Assembly (NCBI GenBank): GCA_028532985.1
Contig: JANCIK010000013.1
Span: 806,001 to 870,000 of the forward strand
DNA length: 64,000 nucleotides
Origin: Stropharia rugosoannulata
Lineage: Eukaryota; Basidiomycota; Agaricomycetes; Agaricales; Strophariaceae
Direction: 5' to 3'
Part shown: positions 1 to 11,512 of the stretch, one piece after another
Layout of the letters: each line of letters opens with the position of its first letter
Position numbering within the stretch: the first letter of the stretch is position 1
Made by a program: the position numbers and the translations under genes
The notes under the pieces: model-generated
Databases searched by the model: none
What the model saw: the letters and a program-made list of their open reading frames with translations, nothing else
Told to the model about the DNA's origin: nothing

Positions 1-953
1 GTCGACAAACTATCGGTTGCTCGCATTGGGGAAGGTGTCAAGTTGGGAGGCATGTTGGACAAAGTAGGACGAGACGGGGTAGGAGAAGAGGGAGAAGAGG
101 GAGCCGGTTTCCTCTGAGGCGGAACAATTGGAAGATTCAAACTTTCAGAAGACGGCTCATTTAGCTTCGTCTGCACATTGCTAGGCCATTCTTTCTCCTT
201 CTCCTTCCCCTTGCCTTTCTTATCCTTTTCTTTTTCCTTCTCCCGAGCTTTTGCCTCTTGAATTATTTGCTGCGCTGGAGTGAGAGGCTCCTTTGTAGGT
301 GTAAGCTTGTTCTTGGCAGCTGTCCACCAATTCGATTCCGATTTCTGCGAACCTGCCGGAGATGGAGGATTCGGCAGAGTTTGCGATCGCGAAGGAGGAG
401 GAGGTAGTGACCTTGTATTCTCCAACATTGCCAGAACACGATCTTCAACTAGCTTTCGCTGTTGTGCCTCCCTCGTGAGGATGGCTTCAGCTTCACGTCG
501 ACTGTGATCGCGTTCGCGTTCGGCCTCCGCCTCGATCTCTGCGTCAGTAAGAGACCTCGTCTTCTGTCCCCCTACGAAATCGTTGACTCGCTGAACGAAG
601 CTGGCCGCTAGGTGGGAAACTGAAGATGCTGGGGAAGGTGACCTCTGCCATTTGGCGCGATCGTCGTCGCCATCATCCGACCCATCTTCTGAGTTTAGAT
701 CGATTCCAGTAGATGTGTCCATAATAAAGCCATTCCGCAGCGGTGAAGGCGGACGTGGGGATGTCCTACGACCCACTTCAGGCTAGATGTTGTGATAATA
801 AGTAAACTTCTCAGTATAATCTGATTGACGAACCAAAGCAAGTGGGCCTGTTGATGAAGTCATGCGGCGCTGCTGTTTAGCATCTTGACCAGAAGGCGGT
901 TGAAGATTGGTAGAAACAGATTGGCTGGCCCTATGCGACGGTGAACTAGGCAT
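1..953 (-). CDS. Hypothetical coiled-coil protein, partial at the window edge
   Basis: The start codon is at 951-953; exon 1 (834-953, 40 codons) joins an exon that runs off the left edge (1-782) across a 51-base intron with a GTTCGT donor. The N-terminus is rich in Ser and Pro. A charged helical stretch follows (around TDAEIEAEAERERD, reading on into EAILTREAQQRKLVEDRV), then a Pro-rich linker, the segment NWWTAAKNKLTPTKEPL and a Lys/Glu run (EKEKEKDKKGKGKEKE) that suggests a long charged helix. Downstream the protein returns to Ser/Pro/Thr-rich sequence. I see no enzymatic motif, signal peptide or membrane segment. The family is not recognised and no function is proposed. The C-terminus lies outside the window, so total length is unknown. 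Confidence 0.7.
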
Positions 954-1701
954 TATTATCTTGATGGATATATGCTTAGTGAAGGCACATATCGGTAAAT
1001 AAGATACAGAAGCGGTTCTTACCGTAACGCGGTCCTACAAATAATCTCACCTATAGCTTTCTAACTTGCACCAAGAGCAGGGCCCAGGAAGCCCTGTCCG
1101 TCCCTCTCCGCTTGAGGTTGGGTGTTGAAAGTCGGAGATGGTTGGCGGTTAACTAACAACTTGCGAAGTTGAGAGTCAACGATGTGCGTTAAACACTACA
1201 GGGACAACACGTGCCGACCATGGTTTGGCTATATTTGGAACACTCAACGACTCCCACTTCCGGTCAACTTCCGGTGCACCCAGCTTTCAACCCAACTTGT
1301 ACCTTACCTACTTCTGTTCGGGACCGAAGATTAGTAAGAATCATAGCAACGAAAATAATGGTTAACCTGCTCTTATGATAGTTTGTTAAAAGAATGTAAT
1401 CCTAACACAAGTTTATGCAAAACCACCCGCAGTCGGTTCCATTTCCATGAGTACGGTTTCCAGTAGGAAGCCGCAGTCAATAGCTCCAACTATACCGTGG
1501 ATCCAAGAACGACATATGAGTGAGAGTATTCCACTATTTTCTCTACAAATGTCACCAGACTGAAATCCGCTTACACATTAGCCTCACTTCTCGGAAAATC
1601 TACAACTTAAATATGTAAGAAGGTTGACATTACAGAAATTAGCATCGCAGCACTACAAAACCTCGCATCCTAGCGTCTTCCCCCCAACAAAGTCGAAGTC
1701 A
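954..1701. promoter_or_regulatory. Divergent intergenic region between the coiled-coil gene and the amidase
   Basis: About 750 bases separate two divergently read start codons, so this stretch must hold both promoters. It contains one CACGTG-type E-box core near 1208 and A/T-rich sequence just before the amidase start. No other gene is seen. Confidence 0.4.
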
Positions 1702-3883
1702 ATGGCAACAAAGGACTGGAAGGACGTAGTTGTCCAGAAAAGAAAGGAACAAGCATCAGCAATTCCTAAAGACTGGCTCTTGAAAGAGCTGCCTTCGAAA
1801 GACACCTTTAGCGTCATTGACTATCCAGAGCAGTGCGGGATTCTAACCCCTAAGGAGATTGATATAACAAGAACGGAGGTGACAGCTCTCCTGGAAAAAC
1901 TAAGCAAAGGAACTTGGACAGCCGTAGAAGTTACCACCGCTTTCGCAAAGCGTGCAGTTATTGCTCAGCAGCTGGTGGGGCTTTCACATAATCTGCTCGC
2001 GAACGTTCATTAACACTGCAAAACAGGTCAATTGTCTTACTGAGATTTTCATCGACCGCGCCTTGGCTCGTGCCACACAGTTGGATAACCATCTGCGCAC
2101 TACTGGTCAGGTAGTCGGGCCTCTACACGGTTCGCATCTCAATGGACCTTGATCGAGTGTCATTACTGATAGAAAGGTCCAATCGAACGCTTCCCCAGGT
2201 TTGCCGATATCTCTGAAAGATCAGATTAACATAGAAGGAATCGATTCCTCCTTAGGTACGCAAAGACTTCTCTTGTCGTCACCGAATTGATCTGCTGATG
2301 CTTCTAAATAGGCTATGTAATCTTTGCCGGGAAACCGGCTACAAAGAACGCAGTGCTTGCAGATATACTGGAGGCAGCAGGGGCTGTTTTATATGTCAAA
2401 ACGAATGTGCCACAAACACTTATGGTAACTAGCTGCAGTCAATGTAAATTGACATATTCACAATATTTTGTTTCTAGTGGGGTGAAACATACAATAACGT
2501 ATTCGGGAGAACTACAAATCCATATAACCGTCACCTTTCTCCAGGAGGTTCCTCAGGAGGAGAAGGCGCTCTTGTGGCTCTCAGGGGTAGTCTTATCGGT
2601 GAGTTTTATGCCTAATGTATGAATTCGCTTACATGAGAATGTTGCACAGGCGTTGGATCAGACGTAGCAGGGTTAGTTGAGATATTTTATAACATACTTC
2701 TTTCAAAACCTATCCTTGTCCTAGGTCGGTCCGTATACCGGCCGCTTATAATGGCTTGTACGGCCTTCGTGGCTCATACGGACGCATACCATACGCGGGG
2801 TGCGCGAACTCCCTCGAAGGGCAGGATTCCATTCCGTCCGTTCTTGGGCCGTTGTCTACAAGTATCGACGGTATCAAATTGTTTGTGAAAGCCGTACTCG
2901 ATCAGCGCCCATGGCTCAAGGACGCAGCTGCAGCTAGAAAACCTTGGAATGAAGACGAATACAAGCTCGTAGATCACGGACACGGTGAAAAGCTCTGTTT
3001 TGCGATACTTTGGGACGACGGATACATTGTTCCCCATCCGCCAATAACCCGCGCTCTGCAGGAGACAAAGCGTGCGCTTCTTGCTGCCGGACACCAAGTT
3101 ATCGATTGGAAGCCCTGGAGACACGCAGAAATATATAGGACGACATGCGCGGTCTTTGAGGCTGGGGCTGTAGAGGACTTTTTGACTACGACAGGGCCAA
3201 CAGGCGAACCGCTTTTGACGACGATGGATTTATCCGTTGAAGATCCAAATATCTCCCCCAATCCACCAGATGAGGAGCCGTTTTTCCGTCCCAACCCACA
3301 GGGCGTCTCTGCGTACGAGTTATGGCAGGTTCAGAAAAAGAAACGAGACATGCGGCAGGAGTATTTAGAATATTGGAACAAGACCACTGCAGTGACGGGT
3401 ACTGGACGGCCTGTCGACGCCATTATATCTCCTTGTGCCTCCACCGTTGCTCCTCCTCATGGCACAGGCAAGTGCGTATTTTTATATACCAGTGGCTTTG
3501 CATGCCTTATGTCATGATAACGACTTACGGGTATTTAGGGGCGCCGGCTATACTGCCATATGGAACATGCTAGACAGCGTAGCCCTCGCCATTCCGACGG
3601 GCTTATCTGTGGATCTCCAGGTTGACGCACGTAAACCTCCCCATAAGTTCTACAGCATTCCAGACAAAGTGAACTATGAGTTATATGGTAAGTTTTTCAA
3701 TTGGCTTATATTCATTCTATCATAACGAATTTCATAATGATGCTCTACTTAGACACACCAGAGACGTACAAGAATGCTCCCATCGGACTTCAAGTTGTAG
3801 GTAGGACTCTAGAAGAAGAAGCTGTCATAGCTATGAGTGAGATAGTCGATGCTGCCTTGAAGAAGCATATCAACACACTATAA
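1702..3883 (+). CDS. Amidase signature-family enzyme (acetamidase/fatty-acid-amide-hydrolase type)
   Basis: Nine exons (1702-1974, 2027-2129, 2199-2255, 2312-2424, 2478-2598, 2650-2671, 2725-3471, 3539-3687, 3753-3883) encode 571 residues, the usual size for fungal amidases. The Ser-Ser-Lys triad can be placed: Lys132 in SLKDQ, Ser207 in SPGGSSGGEGAL and Ser231 in GSDVAGSVRIP. The spacings of 75 and 24 residues equal those of fatty acid amide hydrolase. The family hydrolyses amides to acid plus ammonia or amine; the substrate here cannot be told from sequence. No signal peptide is seen, so the enzyme is probably cytosolic. The ATG at 1702 is the first in frame. One exon is only 22 bases long. 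All junctions keep frame, so the gene looks intact. Confidence 0.93.
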
Positions 3884-5604
3884 ACTGAGCAGTAAGGTCA
3901 TTAGCCTGTCTTGTCTCAGAATACAAAGTCTTAAAGTCGTTATAAATGTAACATCTACGAGAAGGTTGCTTGGAGTTTACAGAGGTTTACAGCATCCTAG
4001 TACATTTAGCATTCTTTGATTCATGAAATATGGAAAGCTCCTGACGTTATTTTGTGCTGTCAGAACTATTATATACTTTATAGAACTGACTGCGCTTTTA
4101 AAAGCACTCAGGGATTAGTATGTATGCTCGAGGATCTTCCCTGGCTATCGTATGGAGTCGGGATGATGATGTATGCATAAGTGTGGGAACAATACAAGCT
4201 AAGGTCCCACGGGTGACAAAATTGCTTAAAGCGGCTGCATTCATGTCTGCACCCGAGCAACGCCTCCGAGCCGGATGTCTGGAGATGACTGGGTATGAGT
4301 TTTCTGGATGCACATGCTTATACCGTCTCTCTTCTATCATTTAGGTCAACGATGCTAGGACTCCTAGTCAGCGCTCAGTTCCAGTTTAGTACGTATTGCC
4401 ACACTTACTAGCAAAGGAATATCGAAGGGATTTCGCAGAGTTTTGGAAAAAGTTGTAGATGAAACAACTCGTAACTTTGACAGACGTAATGGTCATGGTC
4501 CAAACGTTATTTTAGTCTAGGACGGCAACGAATAAGCAGATCGCCGTGGATGGTGTGTATAGGTACGTTTGTAGCTGTTCTCTCACGAACTGGAGTTTGG
4601 GAGATGCTGGGAGCCACCGTCACCGTCCTCAGCCACGTTGCGCTTATTACTTTGGCCACGCTCTTGCGTAATATGGGATCATTCCGTCATTTATTTATGT
4701 ATGCACTAAGAAATCGTATTCGCTCATGAGTCGTGAATCATTCTTGTCGCGTGCGTGCAACTCTAACCGGCAGCCCTGAAGTAATAAATAGAGCCGAAAT
4801 AGGGATGTTTGCTTTCGTTATGACAGCAATGAGAACTTGAACGCTTGAACCTTGACACCCAATTCAAACAAGCACTATTTGATTCTAATCAATGTGTAGA
4901 GTGCCTTTTTTCTCCCTTTTATCCTGCTGAATTGTCTTGGAATTGTCGCCAAAAACATTCACCATCTTACGGAACACCATGTCCCATAACGTTATCGCGA
5001 TTCCGACTTGTTTGTCTCTTGAATATAATAGCTTCTGACCTCAAACATGGTAGCCTGACCTTGTGGCACAGGATCCCCTTACTCCATTTTAAAAATATGG
5101 ACCACGAGAAGGTGATCTTTACATCATTAGCATCTATTAACATTCGAGGAAGCTGTTTATAGGCAACTGGTTGCATGCCATGATTACCGGATTGTTAGCT
5201 TGTGACTCCCCTACGTCCTTTTATGGCTTGTGCATGACCATCTATGATCATTCCTAGTTTTGCGACCTGACCATTTCTAACTGCTGAAGTCCGGCTTAGC
5301 ATCACTGAGCGGGCTCCGGTTCCGTATTTCCTGTCAATCAAGGGTCAACTGGTCACAGATAGGCCTGGACGAGGTCTTGGATACGACAAGGGGTACGACA
5401 CGGCCTCCGTCTCTCACTCAGGGGCACCCATGCGTATTGAGTATATGGTGCACCAGGTTGGCGGCTGACATCCTTTAGGGAAGCTATGTATGAAGATGCA
5501 TTTCCCCGATTCGATCATCGTTACGCAAATACTCCGCGGCGTAGCATATAATACGGGGCGTTTTCAAGGTGTCGTAGGACTAACAGGACTGCCCGCAAGA
5601 CGAA
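3884..5604. other. Intergenic, no gene seen
   Basis: About 1.7 kb between the amidase stop and the cyclase start. Open frames here (for example around 4120-4344 and 4845-5162) lack matching splice structure, familiar motifs or a good ATG. The last few hundred bases presumably hold the cyclase promoter. Confidence 0.5.
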
Positions 5605-7377
5605 ATGCCATCCACTTCTACTCTCCCCACGTTCGACGAGCTACCACACTTCAAGGAATTCTCAGGATGCGCTTGGGAAGTCTGGCCAGAGGGGGATGAA
5701 CTGGGTACCGTAAATCTGCTCTCAGAAGATGTCGTTCTGCGCGCTGCGAAGGAGGAAATCAGGTAAGTAGCTTCTCACCACGGTCAGGTATGCTTCTAAA
5801 GCTAGTTTCTAGGACCGGAAAAAACATTTCTCTTAATTGGTAAGCCAGTATCTAACGGGGAAGCTTGAAATTAACGTCGTTAGGCCTGTAAATTTCCCGG
5901 AGAACGTGAGTATTCGAAGAGCCGTGTAAGCTGACGAATTTGCTAACGTAGTTTCATTTCATGCAGCCTATGTTTGAACGCAAGACTCCGGAAGTTACAC
6001 AATCACTCAAGTTAATGAATCTCAGTGCATTAAGAGATGACGATATCAGCTTTGTAAGGTTGCTTATTTGTAGAATGAATGCTATGCTGACAATGAGCCT
6101 TCATAACAGAACTCCCAATCCGGAACTCAGTGGGACGGAATGAAGCATTTCGGCCTCCTAGCACATGGCATGTATTACAAAGGGTGAGTAAATGAACGCT
6201 GAGCGCCGGGCGATTCCTTTTCTGTTTTTGTGTCGGGCTGCAGCTAATAATAATCTCTCAGTGTACAAGCCGACTCGCTGCCTCTCGGGCGCCATGCGAT
6301 TCCTAACCCCAACAAGATTGACCCTAGCTTAAGCAAACTAGGGATTCAAAGTGGGTAGCCTTATGCCATATTGCCTAAAACTTTCTGTTCATACCAAGTG
6401 TCATGTAGACTGGGCCCAACACGGCATTTGCGGACGAGGTGTACTTCTTGACCTTGTCAGCTACTTCACCGAAGATGGAACGAAGCCGCTTCCATACGAT
6501 CCATTCACTTCACATCCAATTAGTGTCAAGGACCTAGAAGCATGTGCAAGAAAACAGGGGGTAACTTTCAGACAGGGCGACATCCTTCTATTGCGGGTCG
6601 GCTTCATCCACAAGTACAACAGCGTTGATGATAAGGAGAGAGCTGCCCTAGGCGCAAGAGAGGAGACATTGTGAGTCTCAGTGGGCTGCAATACGCAATA
6701 GCTGACAGCACTTGAATTAGCGCTGGCATTGAGCAATCGGAGGATATGAAAAAATTCATATGGTCGGTCGTCGTTTCCTATTCACTTTTTGCAATACTGG
6801 GCCGTCACTTAAACATCATTCTAGGAATAACCATTTCAGCGCAATCGCGTCAGACCAGCCTGCCTTAGAAGTGAGATAGTCAATTTCAGTATGATGTTTT
6901 AAGTGCTAAACGTGACGCTTACCTTCAGAGATGGCCTGCTCCTGAGGCGAATTATCTTCATCAGGTAACTTTACTCTGGGAATATTTGTTAGCCGTCTGA
7001 TCTAATTTCCTAACGCATGGCAGACTATCCTGGGGTAAGATATCCACTTCACTCAGACCCAAGTGTGGAATAAGCCAGTTAATGACATTTTGCTTTAATC
7101 CAGTCTTTGGGGAATGCCAATCGGTATGTCGCCTATTACAACACCGTGATGTCTGATGTCTTACTGATGTCTTGCAGGCGAATTCTTCGACTTGGAAGAG
7201 CTGTCGAAGGAATGCAAGGCTTCCGGACGATACACTTTCTATTTCACATCGTGGCCTTTGAATATGTCAGTTGATCAGCTGTGTGCTCAACTTTATACAT
7301 TGGATTTTATACTAACTTTGTTCATATCTAGTATCGGAGGATGCGCAAGTCCAGCAAATGCGGCTGCACAATTTTGA
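5605..7377 (+). CDS. Cyclase-family (kynurenine-formamidase-like) metal-dependent hydrolase
   Basis: Fourteen exons encode 335 residues: 5605-5762, 5813-5839, 5884-5905, 5967-6053, 6110-6183, 6262-6350, 6409-6670, 6721-6762, 6825-6870, 6929-6964, 7024-7034, 7104-7123, 7178-7265, 7332-7377. The product follows the fungal putative-cyclase pattern: an N-terminal FSGCAWEVWPEGDELGTVN segment, ISLNWPVNFP, QWDGMKHFGLL, then NWAQHGICGRGVLLDL and a C-terminal GMPIGEFFDLEEL. Members of this family bind a divalent metal through His/Asp residues and hydrolyse amide or ester bonds; fungal members are mostly uncharacterised. No signal peptide is present. The gene is unusually fragmented: exons of 11, 20, 22 and 27 bases occur, yet the summed length (1008 bases) stays in frame. 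Confidence 0.85.
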
Positions 7378-8501
7378 TATGGATCCCCTCCGAGGGGTGA
7401 CTGGGACTATGTTTTTTGTTTGTACATTATGTTCACTATTATTACCTCGACGATAAGAGGCTGTAGCGTATATAACCTACGAATAATTCTGATATAATTG
7501 TATTCCTTTCGAACCGGTAAATCTGTTTTAGCGAGTACGGTAGACTCAGTAAGCACTGCGTTTTGTTATGCCCGGCTGTGAAGGTAAAACAAGTACCACT
7601 TGTGGTCTGTAATGTCTTGTTGGCAATTACAAAGAAACGTTACAAAGGATTTCTTCAACAATGGCTCCCCACTATTCAAATTACTAGCAATATTTAAGCG
7701 TTGTGCACCTTCGATTGTCATCACTATGGAGTCTGTGAAGGAAGTCTGACTATTGAGCACCTCAAGGGACTACGCCCGGAAAAATCGGAGACGACAACTG
7801 TTATCCGAGGGCACCCTCGAGATACTCTCGGGGGCCTGGTCTGGTTGATTCGCACGGTGCCCTCGGGTAACCTCGTTTTGCACACGGTACCCTCGGGCTG
7901 TGGGCAGTAGTTTTTGGCTCACGGTGCTCTCGCGTAGATTGCGCAAATCGTGTCCTGCAGTACTGGGTGCCTCACTGTCACGGAGATTTTCGTTAATTCG
8001 CTCTTGTTTCAGAATGTTCAAATTGATACCCATTTTTTTTGGCTTCTTTCTGTGAAATAAATGTGGAAACAAACATTTCAACTGGTAAGGACATGCGCTT
8101 GAGACTTCCATATAAAATTGAGTCTTGATGCATACTAGTATGTATGTGCTGTATGAAGTTATATTTCCAGATTGTATTGTTTTCGCCTTCAAAGGCAGGC
8201 CGACGAAGTAAACAATGTATCGGAACGTTTGTGCAAGGCGAAGCCTTTGTGTATTGTCTATATTTGGATTATCTAGAGAGGACCCCGACATCGTCTCGAG
8301 GTGCCCTCAACAGAGTCAACAGTGAATACATACTAGTCGACGTGTCAGACTCTTTGAGCACCTGGAAACATATAACAAACACTTCAATTCAAAGTTTACT
8401 GTTGCACGAGGCACTTTTTCATCCCACATATAAACACATTATTATTATCGAACTCCGGAGTAAGTAATGACTAAATTATTGATATAAGTTTAGAAATCAC
8501 A
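7378..8501. other. Intergenic with a short repeat cluster
   Basis: About 1.1 kb between the cyclase stop and the convergent small secreted-protein gene. It holds the CCCTCGGG-type repeats listed separately. An antisense open frame of 173 codons (7770-8291) runs through the repeats and was not accepted as a gene. Confidence 0.4.
7806..7935. repeat. Short direct repeats with a GGTGCCCTCGGG-like core
   Basis: Four related 12-13 base words occur in about 130 bases: GGCACCCTCGAG near 7809, GGTGCCCTCGGG near 7856, GGTACCCTCGGG near 7886 and GGTGCTCTCGCG near 7923. A further related word, GGTGCCCTCAAC, lies near 8300. Spacing is irregular (about 30-47 bases). It could be a decayed minisatellite or a remnant of a mobile element. 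Confidence 0.45.
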
Positions 8502-9109
8502 TCATTGCGCCTGTCCGTTCGTGGCCGGCGCCTTCACAGTTTTCGAGAGCTGGTCCAGCTCGTGGCTGTGATGAACACCGCGTTTGGCATCATACTGCGC
8601 CTTCTTGATTTGGTCAAGGGTCAACATGTCCAACCTGTGAGCTCCCTCCTTGTCACCCTCCGCTGCAAGCTTTATGGCAGCCAGGTGCAGAGCCTTGGCT
8701 TTGCGCAAATGCCGTTCAGCTTCTTGCTGGTGGTAGTAGGCCTTGAGAAGGTGGTGGGTGGAAGGGTCAAGGCCATCAGGATGAGCTGTAGCAGTCGTCG
8801 AACCGGCTGCTGGGGGTGCAGCACCGGTCGAGTCGAATACTCCGGGCTTCACAGCTGCCTCACTTGAATGGAAGTGTCTCGAAGCTCCTCCATCGGCCGG
8901 AGGATAAGCAACGTCGCGTTGGTTGTCGTAGCCGCGCCTGGACTATAGGTAACAAAAATAATAATCAGAATTTATGCAGGCTGGACTGAGAATTGTATAC
9001 GGACCAGCGTCTGGGACCTGTAGTAGTCGGGGCTCGGGGTAGCGAGCGAAGAGGCAATACTGAAAGCCACGACGAAGAAGGAGGCAACGGGGAGGGTACG
9101 GAACAACAT
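8502..9109 (-). CDS. Small secreted protein, family unknown
   Basis: Two exons (9005-9109 and 8502-8942) with a 62-base intron encode 181 residues. The start is the ATG that opens a classical signal peptide: MLFRTLP, then a hydrophobic core VASFFVVAFSIASSLA and a probable cleavage site before TPSPDYY. The mature part begins with a basic, Tyr/Arg-rich stretch, then an Ala/Pro/Thr linker, then a helical region rich in Ala, Lys and His (HHLLKAYYHQQEAERHLRKA, and AAIKLAAEGDKEGAHRLDML). There are no cysteines in the mature region, which is unusual for small secreted fungal effectors. I do not recognise the family and propose no function beyond secretion. Confidence 0.72.
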
Positions 9110-9837
9110 TTTCGCGCAGCGAGAGTAGTGCTTGTTTTTGTGAGTGTGTTGGGGTGAGACCAGCTGAAGATCCAACATGCAGACAAGCCCTTTTTATATT
9201 TTTCCAAATTGCATTTCGCGAGGTCTTCTCAGGGGTTACTTTGTAACATTTGATTAAAATCATCAAGGGTCGTGAGTCTTTGATTTTTGACTCCCATCTT
9301 GAGCATTTAGTTCACATCCGTCCCAGCTCGCAGAATTGTTTTCAAACCTTTTCAAACTCAACGTAGATCTACCACCGAGCTGGCCGCACAGAAGTAAATT
9401 ATGGACAAGCTGAGACAAGCTGCCGCGTGGACGAGTGAGTAGAAGACAAAAATACGTGGGAATATTTACTTAGCGAACCGCTTCTTGCCACCTTGTGTAT
9501 TTATCTGCAGCAGTTTCACCCCCATCTTTCGCGTTTATCCAGATTCCATGATGCATTAAGTAAATGCTTATGCCATATGTACGTATACCTGGATAATATT
9601 ATTCAGAGAACACGGCTTTCCATTGCATTTGACATGACCACACAGCATGCCTTAGTACTTGATAGTTATATCGTCAAGCAACTAACCTATGTTGTGAAAG
9701 TCGCTGCCAGAGCTTCTGAATATTTGAAATTATTTGTATGTGAATGCGCATGATATGAGATGATTGTAAAGGATGATAAATAGCAAGATTGTCACGATGA
9801 AACACAATCGGTAAGGAGGGAAACCATAGTAATCGGC
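9110..9837. other. Intergenic, no gene seen
   Basis: About 730 bases between the start of the secreted-protein gene and the stop of the HVA22 gene, both on the minus strand. It presumably carries the secreted gene's promoter and the HVA22 3' end. No coding signal is convincing. Confidence 0.45.
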
Positions 9838-10902
9838 CTAATCGCTCTTAACTCTCTCATAATTTCCCCTGTCCGAACCGCCCCATCCTGCAAACCAGCC
9901 GGAGCCCCTGGATGCTTTTGCAGCACTTCCACTGGGAACAAACCCGCCAACGAAATCTTCGTCCACCTCATATCCTTCGACATCGCCGCCTTGGATTTCC
10001 TCAAATCTGCCAGACGTAGTGCGCTCGCGGACAACCGAGTGAGTCGATTCCGAGGACGAAGATGAACGAGATGCTCTGGCTGGGTTGTTCGCCGAGGGAA
10101 ATGGCTGCGCGGGAGGTGATGGGGGCAGGGCCGCGAGCTCGGCTTCAAGCTGACGTCGCCTTTCAGCTGCGCTAGTGGTCTCCGACCTTGCTCCGGGCAC
10201 AGTAACAGCCGCCCCTTGTTTGAGTAGGCTGGTGCCTCCGGCAATTATTGAAGGCCCATAGGCAGTCCATAAAGACGAAAGCAGCTGGCTAGGAGCAGCC
10301 GCGTCTGGTGTAGCCATAGATGGTGCCTGTCCTATGGGCCTCGCGCCGCTGTTTGCGCCGGTGGCGTCCGCGCCAGGTGCTAACGTACCGAGCACAGCAG
10401 CCCATATTGCCCTAAATTTCTCTTGCAAGAAACGATACGCCCGTCCACGAACTTCAGCGAGCGTAGCATCAATTTGGCGCTCATGTCTCGCAAAAAATGG
10501 ATGAAGATGGACAGTGTAGATGTACGTAGCCCCTTGAGTTTGAGGCAGGGCGAGATAAAGCAGGAAAATAGCTTTAACTGTGGAATACAGCGGAATCCTG
10601 GTAGTAGTGTCAAGAAATGGTTGGTTAAAAATAGATGAAGGTCGGGACTGAACCAACTGGCGCACCATGAGACAAGCCACTCTGCGAGATACTCTACACC
10701 GACGATGCAGCCAAGGACGGACCAATACATGAGCCATCGCTCTATTTCTGGTTCGGACGCTGGGCGCTGGCTGAGAGTCTTGTATGATGCATACCCAGGA
10801 TAGATGAAAGCTGCCAGTGCGCTTCGATGAAAGTTGGCATGGATTCCCTCTACACGAGGGCTACGCGTACCTGACTATGCGTGAGGTCAAAGAGAACAGC
10901 AT
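9838..10902 (-). CDS. HVA22/TB2/DP1 (REEP/Yop1) family ER-membrane protein
   Basis: Three exons (10871-10902, 10666-10821, 9838-10597) encode 315 residues. The first about 110 residues are the TB2/DP1/HVA22 domain: MLFSLTSRIVSALAAFIYPG, then YASYKTLSQRPASEPEIERW, LMYWSVLGCIVGVEYLAEW and a second hydrophobic block VKAIFLLYLALPQTQGATYI, followed by the helix HERQIDATLAEVRGRAYRF. The family's hydrophobic hairpins sit in the ER membrane and bend tubules. The rest is a low-complexity tail with Ala/Ser/Pro stretches and acidic motifs (EIQGGDVEGYEVDEDF), typical of the longer basidiomycete members and longer than yeast Yop1. The short first exon (32 bases) supplies the N-terminus and makes the frame exact. 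It is divergent from DBP4. Confidence 0.92.
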
Positions 10903-11512
10903 TTTGGCTCTTGGATCGCTCGAGATCCTTCAAAGTCCAGGTAAGACCTATGGACTGCCTTGAACAACAGAGTGTTGAATCTTGAGTCAGAGAAAGACGA
11001 CAGACAAGAATATCAGTATGAGTCTATTGAGATTATAAAGAAGAGTTTGGTCAATAAGAAGATGATGTGACAGTGGGGCTGAAGTGGTAGAAGAAGGAAG
11101 GCAAAGGGCAAAGGGCAACTTTCCGCGTGTTCGTAGCACTGCGGTCTTATGTAATTCCTCTGGCGCCAAACTGTCTTCTGCATTTGTTTCTAAATCTGTA
11201 GAAACGTGAACTTGGTCAAGATTATTTTGACATTTTCCGTTCATAGTCGCGTATATGGACGCTCTCTGAGTAGAAGTTGAGCTGCTGATAACCCGGAGAT
11301 ACCCAAGCAACGGTTGGCCCTAAACTGAGAACTCTCGGATGCTGGTCAGCACGGCCGGCGGTTTGTCGGCCCGGTCTTCACGTGACTCCCCTCTTCCATC
11401 GCTGTTATTTCCATTTTGATTCCGTTATAGCTTGTGCAACCTTTCCTGCTCAGTGTAAACGTCCACTTGCCGGTCTAGTCAAAGGATTCCTTGCTCCTAT
11501 ATTTCAATCGCT
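10903..11512. promoter_or_regulatory. Bidirectional promoter between the HVA22 gene and DBP4
   Basis: Both genes start outward from this 610-base region, so it must drive both. No individual site stands out. Confidence 0.5.

Noticed and set aside
1624..1701. Upstream extension of the amidase start
   Set aside because: The extension would begin at TTG; the first ATG at 1702 gives the normal N-terminus.
4845..5162. 105-codon plus-strand open frame
   Set aside because: It starts at a TTG, has no matching introns and no recognisable family.
7770..8291. 173-codon minus-strand open frame
   Set aside because: It runs through the short repeats, has no motif or splice signals and mixed low-complexity composition; probably chance.
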